Below, piece by piece: positions 1 through 12,813 of a stretch of 64,000 nt of DNA. The notes under the pieces are model-generated. The model worked only from the letters and a program-made list of their open reading frames with translations, had not been told where the DNA came from and did no database searches. The translations under genes were made by a program, and so were the position numbers. The DNA is from Bolinopsis microptera (lineage: Eukaryota > Ctenophora > Tentaculata > Lobata > Bolinopsidae), in contig NC_087075.1 in assembly GCF_026151205.1 (NCBI RefSeq), forward strand, positions 11,826,303-11,890,302. Direction: 5' to 3'. Every line of letters starts with the position of its first letter. Position 1 is the first letter of the stretch.

Positions 1-178
1 GAGACGGAGACGGAGACGGAGACGGAGACGGAGACGGAGACGGAGACGGAGACGGAGACGGAGACGGAGACGGAGACGGAGACGGAGACGGAGACGGAGA
101 CGGAGACGGAGACGGAGACGGAGACGGAGACGGAGACGGAGACGGAGACGGAGACGGAGACGGAGACGGAGACGGAGT
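1..178. repeat. (GAGACG)n microsatellite
   Basis: The first 178 bases are almost perfect tandem copies of GAGACG and run off the left edge of the window. No gene is seen in it. Confidence 0.98.
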
Positions 179-431
179 ATCAAATTGTTGTTATTCTCTA
201 GCCGACGGCTTGCTAGTTAAATAAATCGTACGCGTAATCAGTTTCAATCCCGGCCTCACGGAAAATCCCGGAACACGCGGTATCATAAACGTATTCGTAA
301 ACGGATGAAAGGCGACCATGTTACTAGTTCTATATAGATTATAGCTATAAGTATTAGTAGAAGTGTTACTGAGAGATGTGCACTTTGTGTTCATGTGTCG
401 GCAAGAGAATAACCTCATTTGATCTCCTTTT

Positions 432-1813
<1,382 letters not shown>

Positions 1814-1937
1814 TTACCAACATCTTATCATCGTTGTACAATTTTTGTGGTTGCAAATTTCAGTTCTCTGGCAACAAGGATTAAGATAGATCGCTAAATA
1901 TTATGTCAATGTGTACAGTGTAACCATATATTTTCAT

Positions 1938-2827
1938 ACCTTATCGGACCTTATTTGGACGGACATTACTTGAACGCTGGAGGCCCTAGCGTTCATCTTT
2001 ATGTCCGTTCAAATAAAGTCCGTTCAATTAATGTCCGTCCAAGTTAAAGTCCGTTGAAATTTTTTGAAATTTTTCCATTTCGAACTTTTTACCCAGAATA
2101 TGACAACTATGAGAACTTTATTGTGCCGTAAGTTAACGACGGAAAGGTTCTCCTTGGTCTGCCGGAGGCACAGAAAACTCTACTAGTATATGATGTTTTC
2201 AAGGGTCACTTGGAGGAAAAAGTCAACGAAATCATGACACTCAACAACATAGTTCATGAGCTAGTCCCCGCCAACATGACAAACTTGTTCCAGTCTCTAG
2301 ATATTACGGTAAATCGTGTTGCCAAGGACATTGTCCGACGTTTTTATAGTTCATATTACTGAGGGGAGGTAATGAAACAGTGCTAGGAAAGCTCCACGTG
2401 ATTTTAAGGTTAACCTAAAGTTGTCTAAGATAAAACCACTTCACGCCGAATGGCTTGTAAAAGTTAACACTGAAATGCAGGACCAGGGTAGTTTGATAAA
2501 AAAGGTTTCCACAAAGCTAGAAATCACTGATGCTTGTTTAAGCATGGACTATTTCATGCACGAAAACCTATTTAATGAAGATGATATGTGATATTAGACA
2601 CTGATCATGTACACATATTTTAACATTTTTACTGCTTAATGACTGCTTTTCTTACTTACTGTATAAAAAATGGATTAAAAAATCATTTGCTGAAATTAAA
2701 AAAACGTCAAAAATTGAAAAAAATTCGGATTTTTGATGGTTTTGAATGCCTTCGAGCGTTCATATTAATGTCCGTTCACAATTATGTCCGTTCATGTAAT
2801 GTCCGTCCAAATAAGGTCCGATAAGGT
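1938..2827. mobile_element. Decayed DDE DNA transposon with 38-bp terminal inverted repeats
   Basis: The left end ACCTTATCGGACCTTATTTG is repeated inverted at the right end, which closes with AATAAGGTCCGATAAGGT. The ends also carry several internal GGACGGACATTA / ATGTCCGTTCA subrepeats. The 890-bp interior holds a transposase remnant (2141-2591). A shorter relative with the same termini lies at 12655-12813. Confidence 0.85.
2141..2591 (+). pseudogene. Remnant of a pogo/Tigger-like (DDE_1) transposase
   Basis: Read in broken frames, this gives LGLPEAQKTLLVYDVFKGH, then LVPANMTNLFQSLDITVNR and IKPLHAEWLVKVNTEM. This follows the order of the DDE_1 family: a hydrophobic strand ending in a catalytic Asp, then the 'PAxxTxLxQPLDxxVN' motif, then a 'LKPxHAxWL' segment. 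Stops and frame changes separate the blocks, and the N-terminal DNA-binding part is absent, so the copy is dead. It lies inside the inverted repeats of the element at 1938-2827. Family assignment is by motif only. Confidence 0.7.
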
Positions 2828-3012
2828 ATAACATATAGTGAAACAAATGTAATTAACTCAAGATTAAGAAGCGGTTGTAATTTATCAAAACGCAAATTAT
2901 TAAAAATCAAAACGCAAATTATCGTCATGACGGCAAAAGATATATCTTTTATTTCCAATTTGCTGCGAAAATATTGGCAGATGTGCAAAAAATCCCAAGC
3001 TTCCCTAGAATT

Positions 3013-3240
3013 CATGTTTTACTAGCCTGTCACGTGACCAAAACGGTTTTTTTTTTGCTTATAACTCTCCAGGGAAGCATTTTTACCCTACGTCATGGGG
3101 GGTGATTCGGAATTAGCGTCCAAAAATACATCGATTCAGATCAATTTCATACCCAAAGGGCCTTTTCACAAGAATTTTCTTAAAATTTGGGCGAGCGATT
3201 TAGTATGAGCGCGCCGAGCTATGTCATTTATAATACCTTA
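3013..3240. repeat. Dispersed core module (TCACGTGACC ... GGTGATTCGGAATTAGCGTCC)
   Basis: This block carries the TCACGTGACCAAAACGG box, CCAGGGAAGCATTTTTACCC, GTCATGGGGGGTGATTCGGA and GGGCGAGCGATTTAGTA. A near copy sits at about 58160-58355, and diverged copies lie in the centres of the two foldback elements (about 14985-15180 and 33000-33190). Confidence 0.8.
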
Positions 3241-3245
3241 TAATC

Positions 3246-4577
3246 GCTTATAGTCCAGTCATTTATGGAAATGAACCTGCAAATTTTCAGATACTCACGA
3301 AACTTTGCACAGACCTTCCCAAAGGTATGAATAAACGATTTTCGGTTGGAGACATTTTTTTAACATGGGGAAAACCCAGGAGGGCCACGCACATATTGAC
3401 CCAATAACGTAACCGACCCTTTGCTTCTGAAGGTCGTAGAGACTTCAAAATAGGCTTAAACGAAGCCGCATATGCATGTTTATAGAGAAGTTGTTGATCA
3501 ACACATGGCCTAAAATCCTTAATTTTCGAGAAATTCGCCAAAAACCATTTTGGGCGAGGCACTGAGCCAATTTGCTAACTTTTGATATAATCGTGATAGA
3601 GTCTTCGGATAAAGTGCAAAAGAACCGCAATTGGCATATTTATATATAATTTATGAAGAAACATGTGCCTTAAAGTGCTTACTTTTTCAGTTATTGGCGA
3701 AAAACTGATTTTCGGTTCCAGAAATCATGCAAAAATATGGGTATCTGGTAAATTGGGCTATGAAGGCCCTAGAGATTTTTGAATGAGTGCAAATTGTGCA
3801 GAATGGCCATGTTTATATACAACTTATGAAGCAATATGTACCCTAAAATGCTCACTTTTCGAGTTATTTGGGGGAAAACCAGAGAAAATTTTCACGAAAT
3901 AGAGCAAAATTGGTTATATCAGCCATTTTTGCCTCCCGTTCTATGTTAATAACTCGAAAAGTGAGCATTTTAGGGTACATATTGCTTCATAAGTTGTATA
4001 TAAACATGGCCATTTTGCACAATTTGCACCCATTCAAAAATCTCTAGGGCCTTCATAGCCCAATTTACCAGATACCCATATTTTTGCATGATTTCTGGAA
4101 CCGAAAATCAGTTTCCGCCAATAACTGAAAAAGTAAGCACTTTAAGGTATATGTTTCTTCATAAGTCATATATAAATATGCCAATTGCGGTTCTTTTGCA
4201 CTCTATCCGAAGACTCTATCACGATCATATCAAAAGTTAGTAAAATGGGCTCAGCGCCACGCCCAAAATGGTTTTTGGTGAATTTCTCGAAAAGTAAGGA
4301 TTTTAGGCCATGTGTTGATCAATAACTTCTATATAAAGATGCATATGCGGCTTCGTTTAAGCCTATTTTGAAGTCTCTACGACTTTCAGAAGAAAAGGGT
4401 CAGTTACATTATTGGATCAATATGGGCGTGGCCCTCCTGGGTTTTCCCCATGGTAAAAAAAATGTCTCCAACCGAAAATCGTTTATTCATACCTTTTGGA
4501 ACGTCTGTGCAAAGTTTCGTGAGTATCTGAAAATTTGCAGGTTCATTTCCATAAATGTCCATTAATAACTGGACTAT
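3246..4577. repeat. 1.3-kb imperfect palindrome
   Basis: The left arm (about 3246-3870) is matched inverted by the right arm (about 3948-4577), with a loop of roughly 77 bases. Landmarks are CACTTTTCGAGTTATT at the inner left edge against AATAACTCGAAAAGTG at the inner right edge, and the ACCGAAAATCGTTTATTCAT box in both arms. Short open frames inside are not coding. Confidence 0.9.
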
Positions 4578-5480
4578 TATTATAATATCGCGTAATTTTG
4601 TTGTTAATTGTGTCCTCGTTCCAAATACGTAAAAAATTAAGCGCTCATAATCGTTTATAATCGCTTATATACCCCGCTTACATAATCGCTTATATACCCC
4701 AAATAAATCAAATCAAAACATATTTTGATCATAGTTTTAAAATGCGTCAAAAAGCGCTTTTCATCGTTTATAATCGCTTATAAGCGACAATTGAAGACAA
4801 TAACATTTACGATACTTTATAATCACTTATAATCGCTTATAATATCTCGTACCTGACAATTTTTTCCTCGTTTCAAATACGTAAAAAAGCGCTTATAATC
4901 GTTTATAATCGCTTATAGACAGCAAATAAATAAGCGCTTATAAACGCTTTTCAGTAGGAAAATTTCAAGAAAAGCGGTTATAAGCGCTGATCATAGTGAA
5001 AATATCGCTTTTTACCAGATTTCAAAAAATCGCTTATTGTCGCTTATAATCGTTTTATAATCGATTTAAACCGCTTATTAACTTAAGATAAAAAAGCGGT
5101 TTTTTAACGATTAGTAGGCGCTTTTTAATTTGGAACTTTCCCTAGTGAATATAATCGCTTATAGTCGATTAAAAGCGTTTTAAAAACGGTCCAAAAAACG
5201 GTTTATAAGCGTTTTTTTGAAAAGCGCTTACGGAGCGATAATAATCGACAACCCTAAAATAAAAGCGTTTTTTTATCACTAATAATTTTAATTCGCGATT
5301 TATTATCGCTTTTAAAGCGCTAATAATCGCTTTTGCAAAAAAAAATTATGGAAAAAGCGATTATAATCGTTTTTAATCGTTTATTAACGGGACCGTTTAT
5401 AATCGCTTTATAATCGCCAAATAACGGTGGGTTTTATCAATAAGCGCTTTTTTAGCGTAAAAAAAGCGGTTATTACCGCT
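4578..5480. repeat. Field of degenerate TAATCGCTTATA-type repeats
   Basis: About 900 bases dense in variants of CGCTTATAATCG and TAAGCGNTTT in both orientations, with runs of A or T between them. The same words occur at the outer edge of the adjoining palindrome (around 3229-3255). This suggests that palindrome, core module and repeat field belong to one foldback-type element. No gene is seen. Confidence 0.75.
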
Positions 5481-5496
5481 GATCACAAAAAATTAG

Positions 5497-6516
5497 TTAT
5501 GGAAACTTGCCCAAATCATTTATAATAAACTTTAAAAGATTACTTTGGTGTCGACCAACACGTCCTTTCATGGTAAATAACGCATTAACAGCAAATTGAA
5601 GAGCTCTCTGAGCTGGTGATGAGCAGTCACTGCGAAGGACATGTCCAAGCATTTTCCAGCGAGCATATGTCACTCGCTCTGACAACGGTGTTACACCACA
5701 GCGTTCATAGAGTGCTTTATTACTGATAATAATGGGATAAGTCATCTTCAATATTTGACGCAGGTGTCTTCTATGACATGCATCAAGTTTGTCAAATAGG
5801 TTCTGAGGGGTAGCCCAGCTATTGCAGTTATAGAGCATAACAGATGTAACGTATGCTTCGTATATCTTAATCTTGGTCTTCAGATTAATCTTAGATCCTT
5901 GCATCCAAACTTTCTTGTATTTCTCGAATGCGACATTTCCAAGGATTATACGATGCTGTATGTCTTCTTTACTACATAGCTTAGAGCCTAGGGACACACA
6001 CTTCCTCCAAGGTTCTCTATTTCTTAGAGGTTCTCCTTTTTCGTCCTTCTCACTACTTCCAGCCAGATAACACTTTACAAACTCGGTTTTAGATTCATTC
6101 ACAAACAAATTCCATTCTGAGAGAATTTCCTTGCAAATTGGAAGGAGCTGGTGTAACGAATCCTCATCTTCATCAGCAAAGTCCACATCATCAGCATATT
6201 CCCATTCTAAAGGAAGGGAGCTTTCAGATATGGGGGGATTTGGGCGTAGATGTATAACAACAACTCTAAGGTGGTAGAGTGCTCCAGCTAGGTACATGGT
6301 AAACAGCGAGCCAGACAAACAGTCACCTTGAAAGGCTCCTATTGTGACTTCGAACTCTCCCGATGTCGTCTTTTTGATCTTAATTCTGAGCTTGGTGTTA
6401 GCGAGCAGATATCTAACTAGTCTTATGTCATCTTCTGAGCATCCTGCATCTTCGAGTAGCCTGAGGAGAGTTGACCGATGTATCGTGTCGAAGGCTGATG
6501 ACATGTCTATCCCCAT
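5497..6516 (-). mobile_element. 5'-truncated non-LTR retrotransposon ORF (reverse transcriptase)
   Basis: A 339-codon open frame covers the C-terminal part of a LINE polymerase. It starts inside the palm domain (GIDMSSAFDTIHRSTLL), has a GAFQGDCLSGSLF stretch and the catalytic YADDVDF box, and ends with a C-terminal domain carrying LDACHRRHLRQIL and WKMLGHVLRSD. It stops at a TAA just before the repeat field. The fingers domain and endonuclease are missing. The element at 43215-43810 is a relative with the same C-terminal domain. It lies immediately upstream of the duplicated aerolysin-like exons and may mark that duplication breakpoint. Confidence 0.9.
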
Positions 6517-6655
6517 TTTACTAAACTCCCAATGTTTCTCCTTGACAACAGAAATAAGAACCCTTTGTGTCCAGACAATATTAGAGCAGCTGTGTCAGTT
6601 CACAAGCTTTGATTATTTGGATTCATGAAATAGTTATGAACGATTGGTAATTATA

Positions 6656-6960
6656 AATTGAGTGGCTCAGTGGCTCAGTCGGTTAATCAGCCTGTCTATT
6701 GGCCTGCAGGTTGCGAGTCCTAATCCCAGTTGGGCCAAAATCTCAAAAACTGAAGGGCAGCCATCACTCACCAAACCATGGTGTAAATGGTAGTGGCTTT
6801 CATTAGACTTAGAGCTGCGAAAATAACACGAGTGTATACGCCTGGGGTTGCGTTCCGACTATACTGCAGGGAAATCTGTACCGAAAGGACCGTACCCGAA
6901 ATGCAATTAGACAGGGAAATCGGCTCCCCGACTGCGGTCGACCAAATTATTATTATTATT
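6656..6960 (+). mobile_element. tRNA-derived SINE, copy 1
   Basis: The head has an A-box-like TGGCTCAGTCGGTTAA and a B-box-like GGTTGCGAGTCCTAATCC, spaced as in a tRNA. A non-tRNA body follows, with an (ATT)n tail. ATAAATTGAG flanks both ends (about 6651-6660 and 6961-6970) and is the likely target duplication. The element sits only about 20 bases upstream of a splice acceptor. Confidence 0.8.
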
Positions 6961-6982
6961 ATAAATTGAGTAAAATATTCAG

Positions 6983-8034
6983 CGAAAAGGACCTGAGAAA
7001 TGGAGGCAGCACAGATTTGACAGTCCTGTATGTGCGAACTGTTGAGGTTTCTGAAACGATGGAGTTCTCTCGTACTACGGGTGCTTCAGTCACACTCGGC
7101 ACATCATTCGAGATTGGAGTTCCTGGGATAGCATCTGGTTCGATTTCATCTGAGATAAGTGCATCTATGGAGTTCAGTGCAGGTATAAACAAGCTATTAT
7201 TGTTAATTTTCAAAATGCTTTAAATTCAGTTTTAGCGTATATTTATAGTTATACATATAAATAGTAAAAATATAAATAGTAAATATTTAATTATATATTT
7301 GCTTAATTACTTGTCAAAATTCCTGAAAATCGTTCAATCTTCATTTTCTTAAACGCCATTTTCAGCGGTTCTGATCCTCTGAACTAGAAATTTTACAGGG
7401 GAGTCAAGTACTGTTACAAAGACGGTGAGCGTGGAGTTACCTTGCACCGCCCCACCCAACAAGAAGGCCGTGTGTAAAGCGGTGATGACAAAGGACAGAG
7501 TTGAAGTTCCTTACGTGATGACTTGGTCACACAAAAGACTGAACAGTAAGTTTAAGCAAAATTAAATAATGGCAGAATCGAAACTGAGGATATGGAGCTT
7601 TTAAATAAATTCCAAATGTATGAATAGAGAAATCTTTAATGACGCTAATTCTTAACCTACCAAATCTAAGTAGGTACACGAACAGTTTTTTGTTTTCCAC
7701 CGCACCTAATTTAAGTACAGTTAGTTTAAGATCTTTCTCCTCAGGCTGCACTTGCAAAGAGGAGGGTGTGTTTAAAGAGGTGGTGGGGAATAGATATGAT
7801 ATAGAGCAACATGAGTGGGACTACGATCAACCAAATATTGTCCAAGCCAAGCGTGAGGAAATCTCCGGGGGATTCGAAAATTACAAACGTAAGTTGGCAT
7901 TATTTTCAACTTGCACTAAAAATAAAATCATAGCATAAGTCCTGGTGAAATTGATATGAGCATCGTACAAAATTTGTGCAATTTATAAGTTGTTGTGGAA
8001 GTAGCAGTAATAAGAAAATATTTCAGGTGAATAA
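6983..8034 (+). pseudogene. 5'-truncated copy of aerolysin-like pore-forming exons
   Basis: Exons 6983-7182, 7399-7545 and 7745-7888 have consensus GT-AG borders and compatible phases. A short last exon from 8027 ends at TAA 8032-8034. The first exon has the Ser/Thr-rich alternating stretch and LGTSF/PGIASG turn typical of the membrane-insertion region of aerolysin-fold proteins, and the second has a VPYVMTWS strand. These match exons 5-7 of the gene at 8443-12017. No signal peptide, kringle or other 5' exon lies upstream; a LINE fragment abuts instead. The reading frame itself is intact, so it is a gene fragment rather than a damaged copy. It could be the 3' end of a gene whose other exons were lost. 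Confidence 0.7.
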
Positions 8035-8442
8035 TAAAAGTACGGATGACTGGAGCGTTTAAGGACAAGGAATCATGTAGATTAGAAGATTACATTATAT
8101 ATTATTTTTAACTCAAACACAAATGTGCGATATTGGATATCTTTAAAATTTAATTTCATGTTTGATTAATTATTCATTCCTTGAGACACGTTGTTTGAAT
8201 TCAGCAAATTTATTCTGTGACTTATCCATATTCTATGACCAATGTGTGACCAATATGTAAGGATGTTTGCACATCTTTAAACGATGAAACACGATTAATA
8301 TGATCAATTGCAATACTAATATGATCTGCCACACTGTTACCCATGATTTAATATATTGATTCACAAATACCGTTGTGATTCTTAATGCCAACAAACTAAA
8401 GATTTATATTAAAACCAACCATTGAGTTCAGAAAGCAAGACA

Positions 8443-11400
8443 ATGTCAATGTTTTTCTTGGTAACCTTACTCTCGATCATTTCATTGTTATCTGGTAAGT
8501 TTCAATTGTAAACGAATCAATCGATGATTCTATGGAGGTTCATCGCAACTTGAATTGTCCGATAATGCATATGCTACTGACAATTAATCTGGATCAATCA
8601 TTCCTGTCAATTAAATAGCCAAGCTTTTTAAAAGGAGGTCTTTATACTACTACTATTAACTCTCATAATATGACAAATCGACGTGTTTCAGCTCGGGAAT
8701 GTTGGGATGCCAAGGATAGAGCAAACAAAGGATCAGGATACGATGGGACTCAATCTAGAACAAGATTAGGTTACACATGTCAGAATTGGAAATCAAATGA
8801 AGTCCACAAATCAAAAATTAAGAAAACGTAAGTACATAATATAATTACATGTTTTAACTTTGTGAGTGAACTCAATGACTCAATTTTTGTACATGTTGAG
8901 AAGTGTTTGTCGTCTCGATCTCCACAATTATAACTTAAGTGTGAGATACTAGGGACAGGTGTATTGTGGAACCGTCACAATTGCAGTCCATTGTTTTTGT
9001 GATTTTCGAAAGACACGTTATCAAGTATTTCATCTTCTCATCAATCTCTGACTGCAGGTATGGTATCGAAGATAACAACTATTGTCGAAATCCAGAGAGG
9101 AAGTACAGCGATGTTTGGTGCTATACAACAAACCCTAGTGTGAGATATGACTGGTGTGACGTACCCACTTGTTGTGAGTTGACTTTTATACAATGCAGAA
9201 TACTAATAGCACACGTACTGTGGTGCTTTATGGTACGTCATGATACGATTAGGTAACATTAACGCACAAACTTAATTCGTTTATAATTTTGGTTGTGATC
9301 GGTAAAGGAAGCAGGTTTCCACTTTTAGTATACTTAATCTTATGTACATATTATGATGTATAGATTAAATACTTATTGTATATAATACGAAATATTTGAT
9401 ATTATATTCCTCGTGACTTTCTTTATAAATCTCGCAAAACTATAAGTTCTATTGATTTTGCGGGGCTTAACTTGACTGTTAGTAAAATAAGTATAAGCTA
9501 CTGAAATAAGTCAATTCTATTAAATATTTGATATTATATTCCTCGTGACTTTCTTTATAAATCTCGCAAAACTATAAGTTCTATTGATTTTGCGGGGCTT
9601 AACTTGACTGTTAGTAAAAAAGTATAAGCTACTGAAATAAGTCAATTCTATTAATAGACCATTAAAAAGTCTATTTTTAGCGACAGACGCTTGCGACTGT
9701 ACCAATGTCAATGAAGAGGACTTCAAAGCTACCCACATCAAGTACGATATTGATAATGGCATCGTTTCCACAGCTCCGCCTGATGTTGCTGTGTAAGTTA
9801 CCGTAAATTGGGGTAAAATCGCCGTGTGATCGGGAAACTTCGCCAGTATTTTTCGAATAATCATTTTAGCCGTTTTGAATTGTTAGGAGATCAAGTTTTT
9901 GTATAGTATTGTGTTGAAAAAATGGTTATAAAGGTATTCCTATTAAAAAATAAGCATTTGCTATTTTAATTAACCTCAGGCAACATGAAATAATGCAATA
10001 AAGTGGCTAAAACTTCCCGCTTGCATATTTCCCATAATTTCCATGTAAATTTGGTGCGACATCGTTAGTATATGTCCTGTTCATTTAAGGGCGAAGTTAA
10101 TTAACCATGATGCACACAAATGATATTATAACGTTTTCAAATTTTTGTGTGGCGAAGTTACCCTTTTCTGATCCCATCTCACATCTGTTCGGCGAAGTTT
10201 GGCGCGAAATTCGCGCGCGGCTGGCAAAGTCACGCACGTGTATTGGCGAAGTTCGACTACATTTCTACTTCATCCCGGCGATGTTACCCGCAGCATGGCG
10301 ATGTTACCCCCGCGACCAAATTGCCCATTGTAACACGTAGGCTAGGAGCTAGATAAGTAAAATTGGCAGGTATATCAAGGAAATATAATTGAGTCTCGAG
10401 TGGTATGGTGCTAGCACCGAATATGGTATTGTTTCAGAATGGCGAAGTTACCCCATTATATTGCAGAGTAACTTTGCCCTGATTTCAGTGGCACCAATCT
10501 AGCTGACTATTTATGCCTGGCTGATGTGGTTCATACGAAACTATTTGCTTTACCAATCCTGTTCATATGAGCTATAAACTTTTTCAAGTACTCGTAGTCG
10601 TATCGTACTATTTTCGAAATAACATGAAATAGCTGTAAAACATGGCGAAGTTCCCCCATTCTAGTTCTACGGTATGCATGATCCAATATACGATTACAAA
10701 GTAAGGAAATTGAATTTATGTTATTGTTGTTAAACTTTCTATTGTTTTTAAATTTTGGATCAGTTCACAAGCTTTGATTATTTGGATTCATGAAATAGTT
10801 ATGAACGATTGGTATAGTAATTATAAATAGAGTGGCTCAGTGGCTCATTCGGTTAATCCGCCTGTCTATTGGCCTGGAGGTTGCAAGTTCGAATCCCAGT
10901 TGGGCCAAGATCTCAAAAACTGAAGGGCAGCCATCACTCACCAAACCATGGTGTAAATCAAAATGGTAGTGGCTTTCATTAGAGCTGCGAAAATAACACG
11001 AGTGTATACGCCTGGGGTTGCGTCCCGACTATGTCTAATGTCTATAGTTATACTGCAGGGAAATCTGTACCGAAAGGACCGTGGCCGAAATGCAATTAGA
11101 CAGATCGGCTCCACGACTGCGGTCGACAAAATTATCATTATTATTATAAATTGAGTAAAATATTCAGCGAAGAGGAACTGAAAAATGGAGGCAGCACAGA
11201 TTTGTCAGTCCTGGTTGTGCAATCTGTTGAGGTTTCTGATACGATGGAGTTCTCTCGTACTACGGGTGCTTCAGTCACACTCGGCACATCATTCACGGCT
11301 GAAGTCCCAGGGGTAGTATCTGGTTCAGTTTCGGCTGAGATGAGTGCATCTATGGAGTTCAGTGCAGGTATAAACAAGCTATTATTGCTAATTTTCGAAA

Positions 11401-12017
11401 TGCTTTAAATTCAGTTTTAGCGTATATTTATAGTTATACTTATAGTTATACATATAAATAGTAAATATATATATTAGCTTAATTAGCATATAAGTATAAC
11501 ACATTCAATAAATATTCCATACTGATTAGAAATTTTACAGGGGAGTCAAGTACTGTTACAACGACGGAGACCGTGGAGTTACCTTGCACCGCCCCACCCA
11601 ACAAGAAGGCCGTGTGTAAAGCGGTGATGACAAAGGACAGAGTTGAAGTTCCTTACGTGATGACTTGGTCACACAAAAGACTAAACAGTAAGTTAAAGCA
11701 AAATTTAATAATGGAAGAATCGAAACTAAGGACATGGAGCTTTTAAATAAATTCCAAATGTATGAATAGAGAAATCTTTAATGACGCTAATTCTTAACCT
11801 ACCAAATCTAAGTAGGTACACGAACAGTTTTTTGTTTTCCACCGCACCTAATTTAAGTACGATTAGTTTAAGATCTTTCTCCTCAGGCTGCACTTGCAAA
11901 GAGGAGGGTGTGTTTAAAGAGGTGGTGGGGTTCTATATTGATATGGAGCAACATGAGTGGGACTACGATCAACCGAACATTGTCCAAGCCAAGCGTGAGG
12001 CCGAAATCTCCGGGTGA
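8443..12017 (+). CDS. Secreted kringle / aerolysin-like pore-forming-domain protein
   Basis: Seven exons with GT-AG borders and matching phases: 8443-8494, 8692-8827, 9058-9173, 9681-9792, 11168-11367, 11541-11687 and 11887-12017 (894 bases, 297 codons plus stop). Exon 1 is a signal peptide (MSMFFLVTLLSIISLLS). Exons 2-3 form one kringle: CWDAKDRANKGSGYDGTQS, then NNYCRNPERKYSDVWCYTT and CDVPTC. Exon 4 has an acidic CDCTNVNEEDF linker. Exons 5-7 resemble the aerolysin/natterin-type pore-forming module, with a Ser/Thr-rich amphipathic hairpin region and a VPYVMTWS strand. A membrane-attacking or immune role is inferred from the fold only. The frame ends at TGA 12015-12017, a few codons before the point where the upstream duplicate ends. 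Kringle assignment is strong; the pore-forming assignment is good but motif-based. Confidence 0.8.
9392..9652. repeat. 131-bp tandem duplication in intron 3 of the kringle gene
   Basis: Two near-identical adjacent copies start at ATATTTGATATTATATTCCT (about 9392 and 9523). They differ by a few bases near GTTAGTAAAATAAGT. Confidence 0.92.
9797..10677. mobile_element. MITE-like element with GGCGAAGTTACC subrepeats
   Basis: The left end TACCGTAAATTGGGG and the right end CCCCCATTCTAGTTCTACGGTA are imperfect inverted repeats. The words GGCGAAGTT / AACTTCGCC recur throughout. It occupies intron 4 of the kringle gene. No transposase is seen. Confidence 0.65.
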
Positions 12018-12390
12018 TTCGAAAATTACAAACGTAAGTTGGCATTATTTTCAACTTGCACTAAAAATAAAATAAAAGCATAAGTCCTGGTGAAATTGAT
12101 ATGAGCATCGTACAAAATTTGTGCAATTTATAAGTTGTTGCGGAAGTAGCAGTAATAGGAAAATATTTCAGGTGAATAATAAAAGTACGGATGACTGGAG
12201 CGTTTAAGGACAAGGAATCACGTAGATTAGAAGATTACATTATATATTATTTTTAACTCAAACACAAATGTGCGATATTGGATATCTTTAAAATTTAATT
12301 TCATGTTTGATTAATTATTCATTCCTTGAGACACGTTGTTTGAATTCAGCAAATTTATTCTGTGACTTATCCATATTCTATGACCAATAT
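10761..12390. repeat. Segmental duplication, copy 2
   Basis: Direct duplicate of 6596-8254. It carries a SINE and exons 5-7 of the kringle/aerolysin-like gene. Relative to copy 1 it has a TGA near the end of the last large exon (12015-12017). Confidence 0.93.
10831..11150 (+). mobile_element. tRNA-derived SINE, copy 2
   Basis: Same head, body and (ATT)n tail as the SINE at 6656-6960. It was carried along in the segmental duplication rather than inserted independently. The B-box-like region here reads GGTTGCAAGTTCGAATCC, closer to a tRNA consensus. Confidence 0.8.
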
Positions 12391-12443
12391 TGCACGATGT
12401 TTGCACTTGTGTGATTGGTGATGTGGTAAAAACGTAGCTAACA

Positions 12444-12630
12444 ATATGGGGTCGTTCACATATTACGTAAGTAGTTAGCCGAGGGGGAGGTGGGTTTTAA
12501 AATGATTACGCCGCTAGTGTTATTTTGACACAATAGCTATTATATGTGTAAAACTGATTACGGAGGGGGAGGAGGTTAAAAATTTCCAAAAGGTGATTAC
12601 GTAATAATAATATGTGAACGACCCCATATT
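12444..12630. mobile_element. MITE, family GGGTCGTTCACATATTACGTAA
   Basis: About 187 bp with inverted ends: ATATGGGGTCGTTCACATAT on the left and ATATGTGAACGACCCCATAT on the right. The interior has GATTACGCC, ACAATAGCTATTATATG and GATTACGGAGGGGGAGG. Other family members are at 20569-20746 and, expanded, 31545-31916. Confidence 0.9.
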
Positions 12631-12654
12631 AAATATGTATATATACCTGATCGG

Positions 12655-12813
12655 ACTTCATTTAAACGGACATTAGCGTTTATTTTAATTTCCGTTCAAA
12701 TAAAGTCAGACAAAATAGTTAAATCAAATACATTAATTGAATGCCTTCAAGTGTTCATTCATCATTTTAATGTCCGTTCACGCAATGTTCGGTCAAATAA
12801 CGTCCGATAAGGT
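12655..12813. mobile_element. Short MITE related to the transposon at 1938-2827
   Basis: The ends ACCTGATCGGACTTCATTTA and AATAACGTCCGATAAGGT and the internal TGTCCGTTCA words match the larger element's termini. Only about 160 bp remain and no transposase sequence is present. Confidence 0.8.

Larger units (their letters stand above)
6596..8254. repeat. Segmental duplication, copy 1
   Basis: This block begins at CAGTTCACAAGCTTTGATTA and ends near TTATCCATATTCTATGACCA. It is nearly identical to 10761-12390 in the same orientation, including a SINE, three exons and their introns. Differences are small indels and substitutions, so the duplication is fairly recent. Confidence 0.93.

Noticed and set aside
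6661-6738. Possible tRNA gene
   Set aside because: The A- and B-box-like words fit, but stems do not pair well and the sequence continues into a SINE body with an (ATT)n tail.
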